Positions 8,020-17,480 are shown, counted from the first letter of the stretch. The stretch: DNA of 64,000 bases from Chryseobacterium sp. 52 (GCF_002754245.1 NZ_PEEX01000001.1:2398001-2462000), one strand, 5' to 3'. Program-made: numbers and translations. The notes: generated from the sequence alone by a model not told the origin.

Positions 8020-8197
8020 AAAAGAAATGCTTTCCGGCAAATTTACGAAAATGAACGATGATTTATTTTTTATCCTTTAAATAATTAACCGCGTTCGTAT
8101 TTCAGGGATTAAGGATTTTTTATAGTTAATAACTGCATATAGTATAATCTTTTACAATCGGATAATAATATACTTCGAATTAAATTCACAGTTAAGG

Positions 8198-8602
8198 CTA
8201 TTGCAGTACAATTTTATAATATCCTTTTTCGTCTGTTACATCAATCCCAACCCCTTTAAACGTTAATTTATTAATCTGATACCCATCACAGCCTCCTTTA
8301 AATTCTGACGACTGTATGGAAAAATCAAAAGCTTTAAGATTAGATTGGAACGTATAATTTTTTGTCCCATTATAAGCACCTACATTTTCTAAAATAACCA
8401 TGTCGTCGGATGTTTTGGTTAATTGTATCCCAACCTGATTTTCATCCTTGACCGAATAGGTGATAAGTGTTCCATTGGTGATCAGATTTTCATCATTGGG
8501 ATTAACAAATTTAAAAGCGATCGTCTGGGGAGCATTATAGCAATCCTCACCACAGCCTGTGAAGATAAAAGCCATTAAAAGGAAGGTGAATATATGTTTC
8601 AT
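8198..8602 (-). CDS. Small lipoprotein, unknown function
   Basis: 134 residues with a lipoprotein signal ending FTGC (MKHIFTFLLMAFIFTGC). Short beta-strand-like segments follow (ITYSVKDENQVGIQLTK, NYTFQSNLKAFDFSI). Cys residues follow the lipobox (GEDC) and occur in GGCDGY. No family recognised. It lies downstream of the membrane protein at 8662 on the same strand with a gap of about 60 bases, so co-transcription is possible. Confidence 0.75.
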   Translation of the reverse strand: MKHIFTFLLMAFIFTGCGEDCYNAPQTIAFKFVNPNDENLITNGTLITYSVKDENQVGIQLTKTSDDMVILENVGAYNGTKNYTFQSNLKAFDFSIQSSEFKGGCDGYQINKLTFKGVGIDVTDEKGYYKIVLQ

Positions 8603-8661
8603 GAGATGTTGATTAATTTCTGTTAAAAGTAAAATTAATCATTAATCTACGGTATTCAAAA

Positions 8662-9327
8662 TTATAATAAATTTGAATTGTTATAACGGGTCCTACATAT
8701 TTTTAGAACCTGTGAAAGCTGATAATCTGTAATATCAAAATCGTCTATGTTAACTTCTATTTTTTCGTTGTTATGAAAAAAATATAAATAATTAACTTCA
8801 GGTTTGTAATCATGTTTGGATTCACGACTTACTAAACGTTTGACAATAATTTTTTCAAGCTGAATGTCATTCCACAAATAGGTTGGGTTATCTTTCATTT
8901 GAATTCCTTTCCCACTGATGGAAATCATGACTTTAGATATTTTTTTAATTTCTAAAATTATTTTTACAATAAAATAAATCGTAAATGCTGCTAGCAATGT
9001 CACTATAAACATAGTCACAAAGTTGAACTTCATAATGATGCATGAAAGAAAAAAAATTCCCAGAACCACAAAAATACTGTAGATAGAAATGGCAATGATT
9101 CTTCCTGAACGAGAATACTTAATGATGACTTCATCTGAAAGTGTATTTTCATTATATTCAATTTTATCATTTTTGTGAATATTATATTCTTTATAAATAA
9201 AAACTCCATTGATAAATGCGCCGATAAAAAATATAATGGGAAGGATAAAAGAATATTGAAGTAGGTAAACTCCTATTGATAAAGCTAAAATTCCTAAAAT
9301 TGAATAGAAAATAATTCCAAATTTCAT
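8662..9327 (-). CDS. Membrane protein of unknown function
   Basis: About 221 residues from the ATG at 9327 (an in-frame TTG eight codons upstream is unlikely). Two hydrophobic pairs, at roughly residues 4-45 and 75-125, suggest four membrane segments arranged as two hairpins. A C-terminal soluble domain with KPEVNYLYFFHNNEKIEVNIDDFDIT resembles the cytoplasmic PH-like tail seen in many small Bacteroidota membrane proteins; that comparison is inference. Function unknown. Confidence 0.75.
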   Translation of the reverse strand: MKFGIIFYSILGILALSIGVYLLQYSFILPIIFFIGAFINGVFIYKEYNIHKNDKIEYNENTLSDEVIIKYSRSGRIIAISIYSIFVVLGIFFLSCIIMKFNFVTMFIVTLLAAFTIYFIVKIILEIKKISKVMISISGKGIQMKDNPTYLWNDIQLEKIIVKRLVSRESKHDYKPEVNYLYFFHNNEKIEVNIDDFDITDYQLSQVLKICRTRYNNSNLL

Positions 9328-9459
9328 TTGTATTACAAGTTTTTTTTGCAAAGATATAGTTTAAACTCAATTTAAAGGAAACTCATAATAAATATTGATT
9401 TTTATTCCCATTGCTCTGTTTTTTTGTCATTTGTCAATTCATTTAAAACCAAAATCCAT

Positions 9460-9467
9460 TACATTTG
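9460..9467 (+). promoter_or_regulatory. -7 box TACATTTG of ppc, possible leaderless start
   Basis: Exact TAnnTTTG match ending 4 bases before the ppc ATG at 9472, so a transcript from it would start at or within a few bases of the start codon. Confidence 0.5.
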
Positions 9468-9471
9468 TTAT

Positions 9472-12006
9472 ATGATACACGACCAACGAGCAGAAAAATT
9501 CAGGCAGATCGTGGAAAATAAGTTCCAGATCTACAATTCATTATTTATGAGCCTGCCTTATGATAAAATGACCAATATCGGAATGCTTCTTCCCTTTCTT
9601 TATGAGGAAAGCAGAAACGGATACGAACAAGGAAAAACTCCGGAAGAAATTGTTGAGGAATTCTTTAAGAGCCATACAGATCTTAAGACCGAAGAGCAGA
9701 AACTTGAACTGCTTTTTAAAATCATACAGTATATCGAAAGACAGGTGGTTTTATTTGACAGTATTGAAGATGCTGCATTTCCCAATCTCCACTCTGAAAG
9801 CGATAGTGGAACCGTCACCAATCTGTTTGAACGTTCACACCAGGATCATAAGCTTGAAAAAGTTCGTGAAAAGCTGAAAGATTTTACCGTGAAAGTGGTC
9901 TTTACAGCACACCCGACTCAGTTTTATCCAAGTTCGGTGCAGAGAATCATTCAGGATCTGAGAGGGGCTATTACAAGTGATTCCGTTACCCAGATTGATA
10001 TGCTCCTGCAGCAATTGGGAAAAACACCTTTTGTCAACAAAGAAAAACCAACTCCGGTAGATGAGGCGCTCAGTATTATTTCCTATTTAAGATACGTGTA
10101 TTATGATACCATTGGTGAACTGTTTACGAAGATCAGAAAGACCTTCGGAAACGGGCATTTTCACCTTCACGAAGATATTATCCAGCTTGGTTTCTGGCCG
10201 GGTGGAGACAGAGACGGAAATCCGTTTGTGACCGCTGATGTTACAAAAAGAGTGGCAGAAGAACTTCGTTCAGCCATCCTGAAATCCTATTACAGTCATC
10301 TGAAATTTATCAGAAGAAGACTGAGCTTCAGAGGGGTTTCTGAAATATTGACTCAGTTGAGTGATGAACTCTATGGGGCGATCTTCAATGGAAATATAAT
10401 TACAGCAGAAGATATTCTGAAAAGAGCCGATGAAGCAGAAAAAATATTGGTGAATGAGCACAATTCCCTGTTTTTAGACCTTCTGGCTAATTTCAGAGAC
10501 CGTGTGAAAATTTTCGGAACCCATTTTGCCACACTCGATGTTCGTCAGGACAGCAGGATTCATCAGAAAGTAATTGATGATGTTTTTGCAAAAGTATATG
10601 GAGGTGCGGAGGCTTCGGAAGAAGAAAAATTCAATAAACTGATCCAGCTCGGTGAAAAAGTAAATGCGGACCAGTTTGAAGATATTGTTAAAGATACCTT
10701 ACTGACCGTTTCACAAGTTTCCACAATCCAGAACCTGAATGGACAGAGAGGAATGAACCGTTATATTATTTCAAATTCCGATGCCGTAAAAGACGTGATG
10801 AATGTATATGCATTTTTTAAAATCTGCGGGTATCAGGATGATGAAATCAAAATGGATATCGTTCCGCTTTTTGAAACCATGGAAGGTCTTGCCAATTCTG
10901 AAAATGTAATGAACGAGCTGTATCAGAATCCGGTCTATAAAAAACATCTTCAAAGCAGAGGAAATCAACAGACCATTATGCTTGGCTTTTCAGACGGAAC
11001 AAAAGATGGAGGATACCTGAAGGCAAACTGGGAAATTTATAAGGCTAAAGAAGTCCTAACTAAACTTTCCGTTCAGAATGGAATTAAAGTCGTGTTTTTT
11101 GACGGAAGAGGAGGCCCGCCGGCAAGAGGAGGAGGCAAGACCCACGATTTCTATGCATCACAGGGAAATACCATTGCCAACAACAAAATTGAGCTGACCA
11201 TCCAGGGGCAGACGATTACCAGTATTTTTGGAAATAAGGAGCAGGCTAAATATAATTTTGAACAGCTTCTGACTGCCGGAGTTGAAAATGATGTCTTTAA
11301 AAACTCTAAAAAAGACCTTACCGAAAAAGAAAGAAAACTGATTGCCGAACTGGCAAATATCAGCTATCAAAAATATTCCGATCTGAAAGCACACCCCATG
11401 TTTGTTCCTTACCTTCAGGAGATGAGTACGCTGGAATATTATGGAAAAACAAATATCGGAAGCCGCCCGTCCAAAAGAGGAAATGGTAGTGAACTGAAAT
11501 TTGAAGACCTTAGAGCAATCCCGTTTGTAGGTTCCTGGTCACAGCTGAAACAAAACGTTCCGGGATTCTTCGGATTTGGATTTGCAATGCAGCAGATGAA
11601 AGAGCAGGGAAGGTTAGAAGAAGTAAAAGAACTGTATAAAGGTTCAGATTTCTTTAAAACGTTGGTGTTAAACTCTATGATGAGTATGAACAAATCTTAT
11701 TTCCCATTGACGTATTACATTAAAAATAATCCAAAATTCGGGGCATTCTGGACTGTACTTTTTGATGAGTATACACTTTCAAGGGATATTATGCTTGAGC
11801 TTACGGGATTCAAAATGCTGCAGGAAGAAGATCCATTGTCCAGAAAGTCAGTTAAAATACGCGAGAAGATTGTGTTACCTTTATTAAGTATCCAGCAATA
11901 TGCACTGATGAAGATCCAGAAAGGAGAAGGCAATAAAGAAGCTTATGAAAAATTAGTCACACGTTCTTTATTCGGAAACATTAATGCGAGCAGGAACTCA
12001 GCTTAA
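9472..12006 (+). CDS. ppc: Phosphoenolpyruvate carboxylase
   Basis: Carboxylates PEP to oxaloacetate with bicarbonate, replenishing the TCA cycle. 844 residues from the ATG at 9472 (an upstream in-frame TTG is unlikely). Catalytic blocks: FTAHPTQ (usual TAHPTE), GFWPGGDRDGNPFVT, GFSDGTKDGGYL, FFDGRGGPPARGGG in place of the usual FHGRGG...RGG, and GSRPSKR. The C-terminus ends RNSA rather than the nearly universal RNTG. These substitutions recur along the chain without any frame break, so they fit a divergent Bacteroidota-type enzyme, not decay. Single gene, followed by a strong terminator and a tandem repeat. Confidence 0.94.
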   Translation: MIHDQRAEKFRQIVENKFQIYNSLFMSLPYDKMTNIGMLLPFLYEESRNGYEQGKTPEEIVEEFFKSHTDLKTEEQKLELLFKIIQYIERQVVLFDSIEDAAFPNLHSESDSGTVTNLFERSHQDHKLEKVREKLKDFTVKVVFTAHPTQFYPSSVQRIIQDLRGAITSDSVTQIDMLLQQLGKTPFVNKEKPTPVDEALSIISYLRYVYYDTIGELFTKIRKTFGNGHFHLHEDIIQLGFWPGGDRDGNPFVTADVTKRVAEELRSAILKSYYSHLKFIRRRLSFRGVSEILTQLSDELYGAIFNGNIITAEDILKRADEAEKILVNEHNSLFLDLLANFRDRVKIFGTHFATLDVRQDSRIHQKVIDDVFAKVYGGAEASEEEKFNKLIQLGEKVNADQFEDIVKDTLLTVSQVSTIQNLNGQRGMNRYIISNSDAVKDVMNVYAFFKICGYQDDEIKMDIVPLFETMEGLANSENVMNELYQNPVYKKHLQSRGNQQTIMLGFSDGTKDGGYLKANWEIYKAKEVLTKLSVQNGIKVVFFDGRGGPPARGGGKTHDFYASQGNTIANNKIELTIQGQTITSIFGNKEQAKYNFEQLLTAGVENDVFKNSKKDLTEKERKLIAELANISYQKYSDLKAHPMFVPYLQEMSTLEYYGKTNIGSRPSKRGNGSELKFEDLRAIPFVGSWSQLKQNVPGFFGFGFAMQQMKEQGRLEEVKELYKGSDFFKTLVLNSMMSMNKSYFPLTYYIKNNPKFGAFWTVLFDEYTLSRDIMLELTGFKMLQEEDPLSRKSVKIREKIVLPLLSIQQYALMKIQKGEGNKEAYEKLVTRSLFGNINASRNSA

Positions 12007-12017
12007 ATCATTATAAC

Positions 12018-12046
12018 AATGCCTCTCAATCGAGAGGCATTTTCTT
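12018..12046 (+). terminator. Intrinsic terminator of ppc
   Basis: Perfect stem AATGCCTCTC / GAGAGGCATT with a four-base loop, followed by TTTCTTTTG, 12 bases after the ppc stop. Confidence 0.92.
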
Positions 12047-12143
12047 TTGTTGAAATTCAAATCTGTTTACAAATGGGCAGGGTGAATTTCTTTGATGAAT
12101 TTTAGATTTTGGCTGAAGCCATTTGTAGGGTTGTTAATTAAGT

Positions 12144-12461
12144 AAAACGGGCTAAAGCCCGTTCTATTGAATATTTTTATTACGTACATGAAATCTGAGT
12201 GATCTGTGAGGTAAAAAAGATCGTCATTATTGACGCGGGATGAAAACGGGCTAAAGCCCGTTCCTATTGAATATTTTTATTACGTACATGAAATTTGAGT
12301 GATCTGTGGGGTAAAAAAGATCGTCATTATTGACACGGGATGAAAACGGGCTAAAGCCCGCTCCTATTGAATATTTTTATTACGTACATGAAATCTGAGT
12401 GATGTGTGGGGTAAAAGAATCGTCATTATTGACGCGGGATGAAAACGGGCTAAAGCCCGCT
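12144..12461. repeat. Three tandem 99-100 bp units with CGGGCTaaAGCCCG palindromes
   Basis: Palindrome AAAACGGGCTAAAGCCCG begins at 12144, 12243, 12343 and 12442, giving three full units of 99, 100 and 99 bp plus a terminal palindrome. Each unit also contains TATTGAATATTTTTATTACG, a GATCTGTGGGGTAAAA segment and CGTCATTATTGACG, itself a small inverted repeat. Units differ at only a few positions. The units are nearly identical, so there are no variable spacers. Confidence 0.92.
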
Positions 12462-12556
12462 CTTGTTGAGGTGAATTGTGATCTTTATGCTACAATAATT
12501 GTGTTATTGATGTTTAAAAATAAAATCAATCTAGAAAATCAGTGAAAATTAAAAAG
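12462..12556. other. Spacer between the tandem repeat and the subtilase gene
   Basis: AT-rich sequence with no gene; nothing recognised. No clear terminator for the subtilase gene was found here. Confidence 0.6.
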
Positions 12557-14161
12557 TTATTCTTTTATAAATTTCTCATAAAAGACCTGATCTTTGGCCA
12601 GGATTTTCAGATAATAAGTTCCTTTCGGAAAATCTTCCACTTTGATCGATTTCTGCCCCATATTTTTTCTGACCAAATTACCTAGATTGTCATAAACTTC
12701 CAGCGATAGAATTTCACGTTCTGAAGCAATATTCAGAATATTTTTGACCGGATTCGGGAAGATGGCAAATTTTTCTTTTTTCACCATTTCTGAAGTATTC
12801 AATACCTGGTTGTAAATGCTTCCGAAGTTAAGAATACCATAGCCCATCTGATCTGTATGATTGGGATAAAGGGAAGCGGTTTGTCGCAGTTTTGTTCTCA
12901 TTTGTTCCCTGTTCATAGAAGGAAAGGCCTGAATAAAACATGCTACACCACCAGCAGCAATCGGTGTTGCAATTGAAGTTCCGTTAACGGCAGTTAATGC
13001 ATTGTTAAGGACTGTTGCACCTGCTGTTCCTCTGGCGCTTCCGTCAGGTTTTACCACACCCAGTGAATTGGGACCATAAGATGAAAATCCCGAAGAATTT
13101 CCTGTAGAATCTACCGAACCTATCGTGAAAACTTTGGCATTGTCAGCCGGAGTCATCAGGTAATGCCATGGCTGTACACCTGAGTTTCCTGCGGCAGCAA
13201 GAACAAAAATCCCTTTATTAGCAGCGATTTCAGCAGCTCTTGCAATAAAAGAGGTCGTTCCGTTCATATCCGCGTAGGTATAACTGTATCTGGGATCGTC
13301 AAAAATATTATATCCTAGAGAAGCTGTAATAATATCAACACCTTTTCTGTCTGCTTCCTCAGCTGCTTCTATCCAGTACAGTTCCTCTTCAGGAACTTCA
13401 CCCACAGCATTTTCACTGCGGTAAAGGTAGAAATCTGCATCAGGAGCGGATCCTACAAAAATATCTTTGATATAGCCTCCAATGGCTCCCAGCACCGCAG
13501 ATCCATGATTGCTGATGGACGTACTGTAAACGTTGTTTGTTTTGGTCACGAAATCATACACCGCTTTGATCTGATTATTGTTTCTCAGCCTTTCAAAAGC
13601 GGATCCGGTATCTACAAAAGGAAATCCTGCGTCAATTACGGCTATGGAAACTCCCGTTCCTGTAAATCCGGCCAGATGAAGAGGTCTTACATTAATTTGG
13701 TCAATCTGTGCAGATCCTGATCCATAATCAAAAAGGGTAAGCGTTTTTTGGGTATCAGAAGAGGAATTCCATTTATTTTGAGCGGCTGTTTTAGGAACAG
13801 AGGGATTATTTTTAGCAAAACGTCCTACCGAGGATACATAAGGCTGTGCCTGAAGAATGGTGATCTGTGCCGGAGTTGCATTGACGGCAGCGCCGTTGAG
13901 CCATTTGGAATAATCTGTAACGGTAAAACCGAGATTCTGAAGATTCTGAAGATAAGACTGCTCAATAGGAGCATCCTGATCATTAAGCGGAATTCCCAGC
14001 GAAGTACGCCTGTTGAGGGATTTTTGAGCCAGTTCTGAAAGAGGATTGGCGTAAAAAGCAGCTTTATTAGGTTTGTCGGTAAAATAAACAAAAACAAGCT
14101 CTGTCTGCGCATTTACAGCAGAGTAACCCACTAAAAGACAAAAGAGTAAAAGTTTTTTCAT
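12557..14161 (-). CDS. Subtilisin-like serine protease secreted by the T9SS
   Basis: Extracellular S8-family endopeptidase, 534 residues. Signal peptide at 1-18 (MKKLLLFCLLVGYSAVNA). An N-terminal region to about residue 150 resembles an inhibitor-type propeptide. The catalytic triad is Asp177 in VIDAGFP, His219 in SNHGSAV and Ser396 in NGTSIATP, with the oxyanion Asn326 in AAGNSG. The last 75 or so residues form a type A T9SS sorting domain (FAIFPNPVKN, SLEVYDNLGNLVRK, FPKGTYYLKI), predicting outer-membrane passage and surface release or attachment. It faces an adjoining aminotransferase gene divergently. Confidence 0.95.
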   Translation of the reverse strand: MKKLLLFCLLVGYSAVNAQTELVFVYFTDKPNKAAFYANPLSELAQKSLNRRTSLGIPLNDQDAPIEQSYLQNLQNLGFTVTDYSKWLNGAAVNATPAQITILQAQPYVSSVGRFAKNNPSVPKTAAQNKWNSSSDTQKTLTLFDYGSGSAQIDQINVRPLHLAGFTGTGVSIAVIDAGFPFVDTGSAFERLRNNNQIKAVYDFVTKTNNVYSTSISNHGSAVLGAIGGYIKDIFVGSAPDADFYLYRSENAVGEVPEEELYWIEAAEEADRKGVDIITASLGYNIFDDPRYSYTYADMNGTTSFIARAAEIAANKGIFVLAAAGNSGVQPWHYLMTPADNAKVFTIGSVDSTGNSSGFSSYGPNSLGVVKPDGSARGTAGATVLNNALTAVNGTSIATPIAAGGVACFIQAFPSMNREQMRTKLRQTASLYPNHTDQMGYGILNFGSIYNQVLNTSEMVKKEKFAIFPNPVKNILNIASEREILSLEVYDNLGNLVRKNMGQKSIKVEDFPKGTYYLKILAKDQVFYEKFIKE

Positions 14162-14247
14162 GAAGTTATTTTCTATAAAGATAAAACAAAATCAATAAAA
14201 TTTTTGATAGGATTTTAAATTCCTTATTTTTACACAAATATTTATTT

Positions 14248-15372
14248 ATGAAAAAAATTCAGATGGTTGACTTGCAAAGTCAGTATTACAAAATAAAGAA
14301 TGATGTAGATAATGCAGTTTTAAATGTAATGGATTCTGCGGCTTTTATCAATGGCCCTGAAGTAAAGTCTTTCCAGAATGAATTGGAATCTTATTTAGAT
14401 GTAAAGCATGTGATCCCGTGTGCAAACGGAACGGATGCTTTGCAGATCGCGCTGATGGCTTTGGACCTGAAAGAAGGTGACGAAGTAATCACTGCCGATT
14501 TTACTTTTGCGGCTACAGTAGAAGTTATTCATTTGCTTAAACTGAAGTCAGTTTTGGTAGATGTAGATTACGATACATTCACGATCTCTACGGAAGAAAT
14601 TAAAAAAGCAATTACGCCAAGAACAAAAGCAATCATTCCGGTACATATTTTCGGACAGACTGCCAATATGGAAGAAATCCTAAAAATTGCAGAAGAACAC
14701 AATCTATATGTGGTTGAAGACAATGCACAGGCAATAGGAGCAGAATATACATTTTCTGACGGAACTCAGAAATATGCAGGAACAATGGCAACGGTAGGAA
14801 CTACTTCGTTCTTTCCTTCTAAAAACCTGGGGTGTTACGGTGATGGTGGCGCAATCTTCACAAACAATGATGAATTGGCACACCGTTTAAGAGGAATCGT
14901 TAACCATGGGATGTACGAAAGATATTATCATGATGAGGTAGGAGTGAATTCAAGATTAGACAGTATTCAGGCTGCCGTTTTAAGAAAAAAACTTCCTCAC
15001 CTGGATTCTTACAACGAAGCGAGAAGAAGGGCTGCTGATTATTATGATGAAGCTTTTGCTGAACTTACAGATATCCTTACACCGGAAAGATCAGAAAGTT
15101 CTACCCATGTATTCCACCAGTATACATTGAGAGTTCTGAACGGAAAACGTAATGAACTTCAGAAATTCCTTACAGAGAAAGAAATTCCGGCAATGATCTA
15201 TTATCCTGTAGCATTGAGAAAGCAAAAAGCATATTATCAGGAAAGCAATGATGCTGATTTTGTGAACACAGACAAGCTTCTTGATCAAGTGATCTCTCTG
15301 CCAATGCATACCGAACTAGACGAAGAGCAGCTGAAGTATATTACGGATGCTGTGATTGAGTTTATGAAGTAG
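14248..15372 (+). CDS. DegT/DnrJ/EryC1/StrS-family sugar aminotransferase
   Basis: PLP enzyme that transfers an amino group to a nucleotide-linked keto-sugar, for lipopolysaccharide or capsule sugars. 374 residues. Visible: ANGTDALQIAL (cofactor phosphate binding) near residue 60, VEDNAQAIGA near 156, and the Schiff-base Lys192 in SFFPSKNLGCYGDGGA. The C-terminal half has the usual NSRLDSIQAAVLR. It heads a plus-strand run with a membrane protein and galE, suggesting sugar-nucleotide biosynthesis. The exact sugar (for example QdtB- or WecE-like) cannot be assigned. Confidence 0.93.
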   Translation: MKKIQMVDLQSQYYKIKNDVDNAVLNVMDSAAFINGPEVKSFQNELESYLDVKHVIPCANGTDALQIALMALDLKEGDEVITADFTFAATVEVIHLLKLKSVLVDVDYDTFTISTEEIKKAITPRTKAIIPVHIFGQTANMEEILKIAEEHNLYVVEDNAQAIGAEYTFSDGTQKYAGTMATVGTTSFFPSKNLGCYGDGGAIFTNNDELAHRLRGIVNHGMYERYYHDEVGVNSRLDSIQAAVLRKKLPHLDSYNEARRRAADYYDEAFAELTDILTPERSESSTHVFHQYTLRVLNGKRNELQKFLTEKEIPAMIYYPVALRKQKAYYQESNDADFVNTDKLLDQVISLPMHTELDEEQLKYITDAVIEFMK

Positions 15373-15373
15373 T

Positions 15374-15826
15374 ATGAAAAGACCGATATTTAAATATAAA
15401 AGTGTTAAAACGTTTGTACTTTTATTCGGTTTTATCATGCTTTTTGTATTTGGCTTTGGAACTTATGATACTTATAATCTGTTCAAGAGTGACTCAGGGA
15501 GTTTGACTATTGGTGAATATTGTACTTCAGTATTTTTAATTATTATGTTTTTATTAAATCTGATTAGTATCATATTGATCTTCTTGAAGTCATTTAAAAG
15601 TATAGTGGTTCTGAATGTATTTTATGGCTTTCTTATTGTTTTATTAATTATTTCAATATTTGTAAGACAATTCGATGGTGAAGAAAAAGATATTACATTT
15701 ACGGATCATTTAATTGTTATAGGAATTATCTGTATTGTTTCAAGCTTAATTTTTATAATTAATAAATTTAAAAGTAAAAAGATACAATACGATAATATAG
15801 AATTTATAGGAAAACACATAGATTAA
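15374..15826 (+). CDS. Four-helix membrane protein, unknown
   Basis: 150 residues with four hydrophobic segments (about 12-30, 50-72, 76-95 and 110-130) and a Lys-rich tail. Its ATG is one base after the stop of the aminotransferase, so the two are surely co-transcribed. It is more AT-rich than its neighbours. No domain recognised. It may be an accessory gene inserted in the sugar cluster. Confidence 0.78.
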   Translation: MKRPIFKYKSVKTFVLLFGFIMLFVFGFGTYDTYNLFKSDSGSLTIGEYCTSVFLIIMFLLNLISIILIFLKSFKSIVVLNVFYGFLIVLLIISIFVRQFDGEEKDITFTDHLIVIGIICIVSSLIFIINKFKSKKIQYDNIEFIGKHID

Positions 15827-15844
15827 AAAAAATATTACAAAAAA

Positions 15845-16864
15845 ATGGCAGTACTTGTTACGGGCGGGCTTGGATACATCGGTTCCCATACAGTGGTAGA
15901 ACTTCTTAACGATGGTTTTGAAGTGGTTATTGTAGACGATTTATCCAATTCGGAGAGATTTATTTTAAAGAATATCGAAGAGATTACAGGCAAAAAGCCG
16001 TTTTTTTATCCTTTTGATTTAAGGAGAAGAGAACTTCTTACTCAGGTTTTTGATGCTCATAAGATCGAAGGGTGTATTAATTTTGCTGCTTCCAAAGCAG
16101 TAGGAGAGAGCCAGGTAAAACCTGTGGATTACTATGAGAATAACCTGTTCACTCTGATCAATATTCTTCAGGAATTTAAAGAAAGAGGGCTCTCGAATTT
16201 TATTTTCAGTTCTTCATGTACGGTGTACGGACAGGCTGAGAAAATGCCAATCGATGAGAATACACCATTGAAGCTTCCTGAAAGTGTTTATGGGAAAACC
16301 AAGCAGATGGGAGAGCAGATTTTAACTGATTTTGCAAAAGCGTACAACAGAAGAGTTTCTCTTTTGAGATACTTTAACCCTATCGGTGCCCATCCGTCAG
16401 GGAAACTGGGTGAACTTCCAATGGGAGTTCCTAATAATCTGGTTCCTTATGTGATGCAGACGGCAGCCGGAATTCGTGAAAAGCTGAATATCTGGGGAGA
16501 CGATTATGATACGGAAGATGGAACACCAGTCCGTGATTATATTTATGTTGTTGATTTGGCTAAAGCTCATGTAAGTGCTCTTAAAAAACTCATGCAGAGC
16601 AGCGAAGAAGAAGTGATCGATATCTTTAATTTAGGAACAGGAAAGGGCTTATCGGTGCTGGATGTTGTGAAAGCATTTGAAATTGCAAATGATGTGAAAG
16701 TTCCTTATCAGATCTGTCCAAGAAGAGAAGGGGATATCACTGTTGCCTATGCCAATGCAGATAAAGCTGAAAAAGAGCTTCACTGGAAGTCTGATACCCC
16801 GCTGAAGGAATCTCTGAGAACGGTATGGAAATGGCAGCTGTATCTGAATTCACAGACCATTTAA
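15845..16864 (+). CDS. galE: UDP-glucose 4-epimerase
   Basis: Short-chain dehydrogenase-type enzyme interconverting UDP-glucose and UDP-galactose (or the GlcNAc forms). 339 residues. GGLGYIGSH NAD-binding loop at residues 7-15; catalytic Ser in SSSCTVYG (about 123-129) with Tyr149 and Lys153 in VYGKTK; NPIGAHPSG and PVRDYIYVVDLAKAH substrate-binding segments. It follows the DegT aminotransferase and membrane protein and is 126 bases before a nucleotidyltransferase, consistent with surface-polysaccharide precursor synthesis. Confidence 0.95.
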   Translation: MAVLVTGGLGYIGSHTVVELLNDGFEVVIVDDLSNSERFILKNIEEITGKKPFFYPFDLRRRELLTQVFDAHKIEGCINFAASKAVGESQVKPVDYYENNLFTLINILQEFKERGLSNFIFSSSCTVYGQAEKMPIDENTPLKLPESVYGKTKQMGEQILTDFAKAYNRRVSLLRYFNPIGAHPSGKLGELPMGVPNNLVPYVMQTAAGIREKLNIWGDDYDTEDGTPVRDYIYVVDLAKAHVSALKKLMQSSEEEVIDIFNLGTGKGLSVLDVVKAFEIANDVKVPYQICPRREGDITVAYANADKAEKELHWKSDTPLKESLRTVWKWQLYLNSQTI

Positions 16865-16990
16865 AATTAAAAGAAGAATTTAAAACCGATTATAAAACAA
16901 ATTACAAAATGTCTTCCCTCAATCTCCCGTATTTTATGCATATAAAAGAACGGTTTTTGCAGTGGAATTTTAATTCAAATTAATATTAAT

Positions 16991-17440
16991 ATGAAAACAG
17001 AAAGAATAGGCATTACATTCTCTTCATTTGATCTGCTTCATGCAGGACACATCAAAATGCTTGAAGAAGCTAAAACAGTATGCGATTATTTAATTGTAGG
17101 ACTTCAGATTGACCCATCTCACGACCGTCCGAATAAAAATAGGCCAAGTCAGACTATTGTAGAAAGATACATTCAGTTAAAGGCCGTAAATGCGGTTGAC
17201 GAGATCATTCCTTATTACACCGAAGAAGATTTGCAGGATATTCTGAAGTCTTTTGTGATCGATGTAAGGATTATTGGTGATGATTATATGGACAGAGATT
17301 TTACAGGAAAGAAATACTGTGAGGAAAAAGGGATTGAGATCTTTTACAACAAGAGAGACCATAGGTTTTCCACCAGTGACCTGAGAAGAAGAATCTATGA
17401 AGCTGAAAAAGAAAAATATGAAGCTGAAATTATAAAATAA
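16991..17440 (+). CDS. Cytidylyl/adenylyltransferase-like protein
   Basis: 149-residue nucleotidyltransferase of the HxGH superfamily, most like glycerol-3-phosphate cytidylyltransferases. It has HAGH at residues 17-20 and the C-terminal signature RFSTSDLRRRI matching the RxSTT-type motif. Such enzymes activate a phosphorylated sugar or polyol with CTP or ATP. The tail ends in a Glu/Lys-rich helix (YEAEKEKYEAEIIK). It follows galE and is closed by a strong terminator, so a role in polysaccharide or glycolipid synthesis is likely. Substrate not determined. Confidence 0.88.
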   Translation: MKTERIGITFSSFDLLHAGHIKMLEEAKTVCDYLIVGLQIDPSHDRPNKNRPSQTIVERYIQLKAVNAVDEIIPYYTEEDLQDILKSFVIDVRIIGDDYMDRDFTGKKYCEEKGIEIFYNKRDHRFSTSDLRRRIYEAEKEKYEAEIIK

Positions 17441-17475
17441 AAAAAATCCCGAAAATATATTTTCGGGATTTTTTT
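17441..17475. terminator. Bidirectional intrinsic terminator
   Basis: AAAAAAATCCCGAAAATATATTTTCGGGATTTTTTT-type perfect stem with both A and T runs, between the plus-strand nucleotidyltransferase and the minus-strand receptor. Confidence 0.95.
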
Positions 17476-17480
17476 GTGTA

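Noticed and set aside
12144..12461. Possible CRISPR-like array
   Set aside because: The inter-palindrome segments are nearly identical in all units, so there are no variable spacers; period 99-100 bp and no cas genes.
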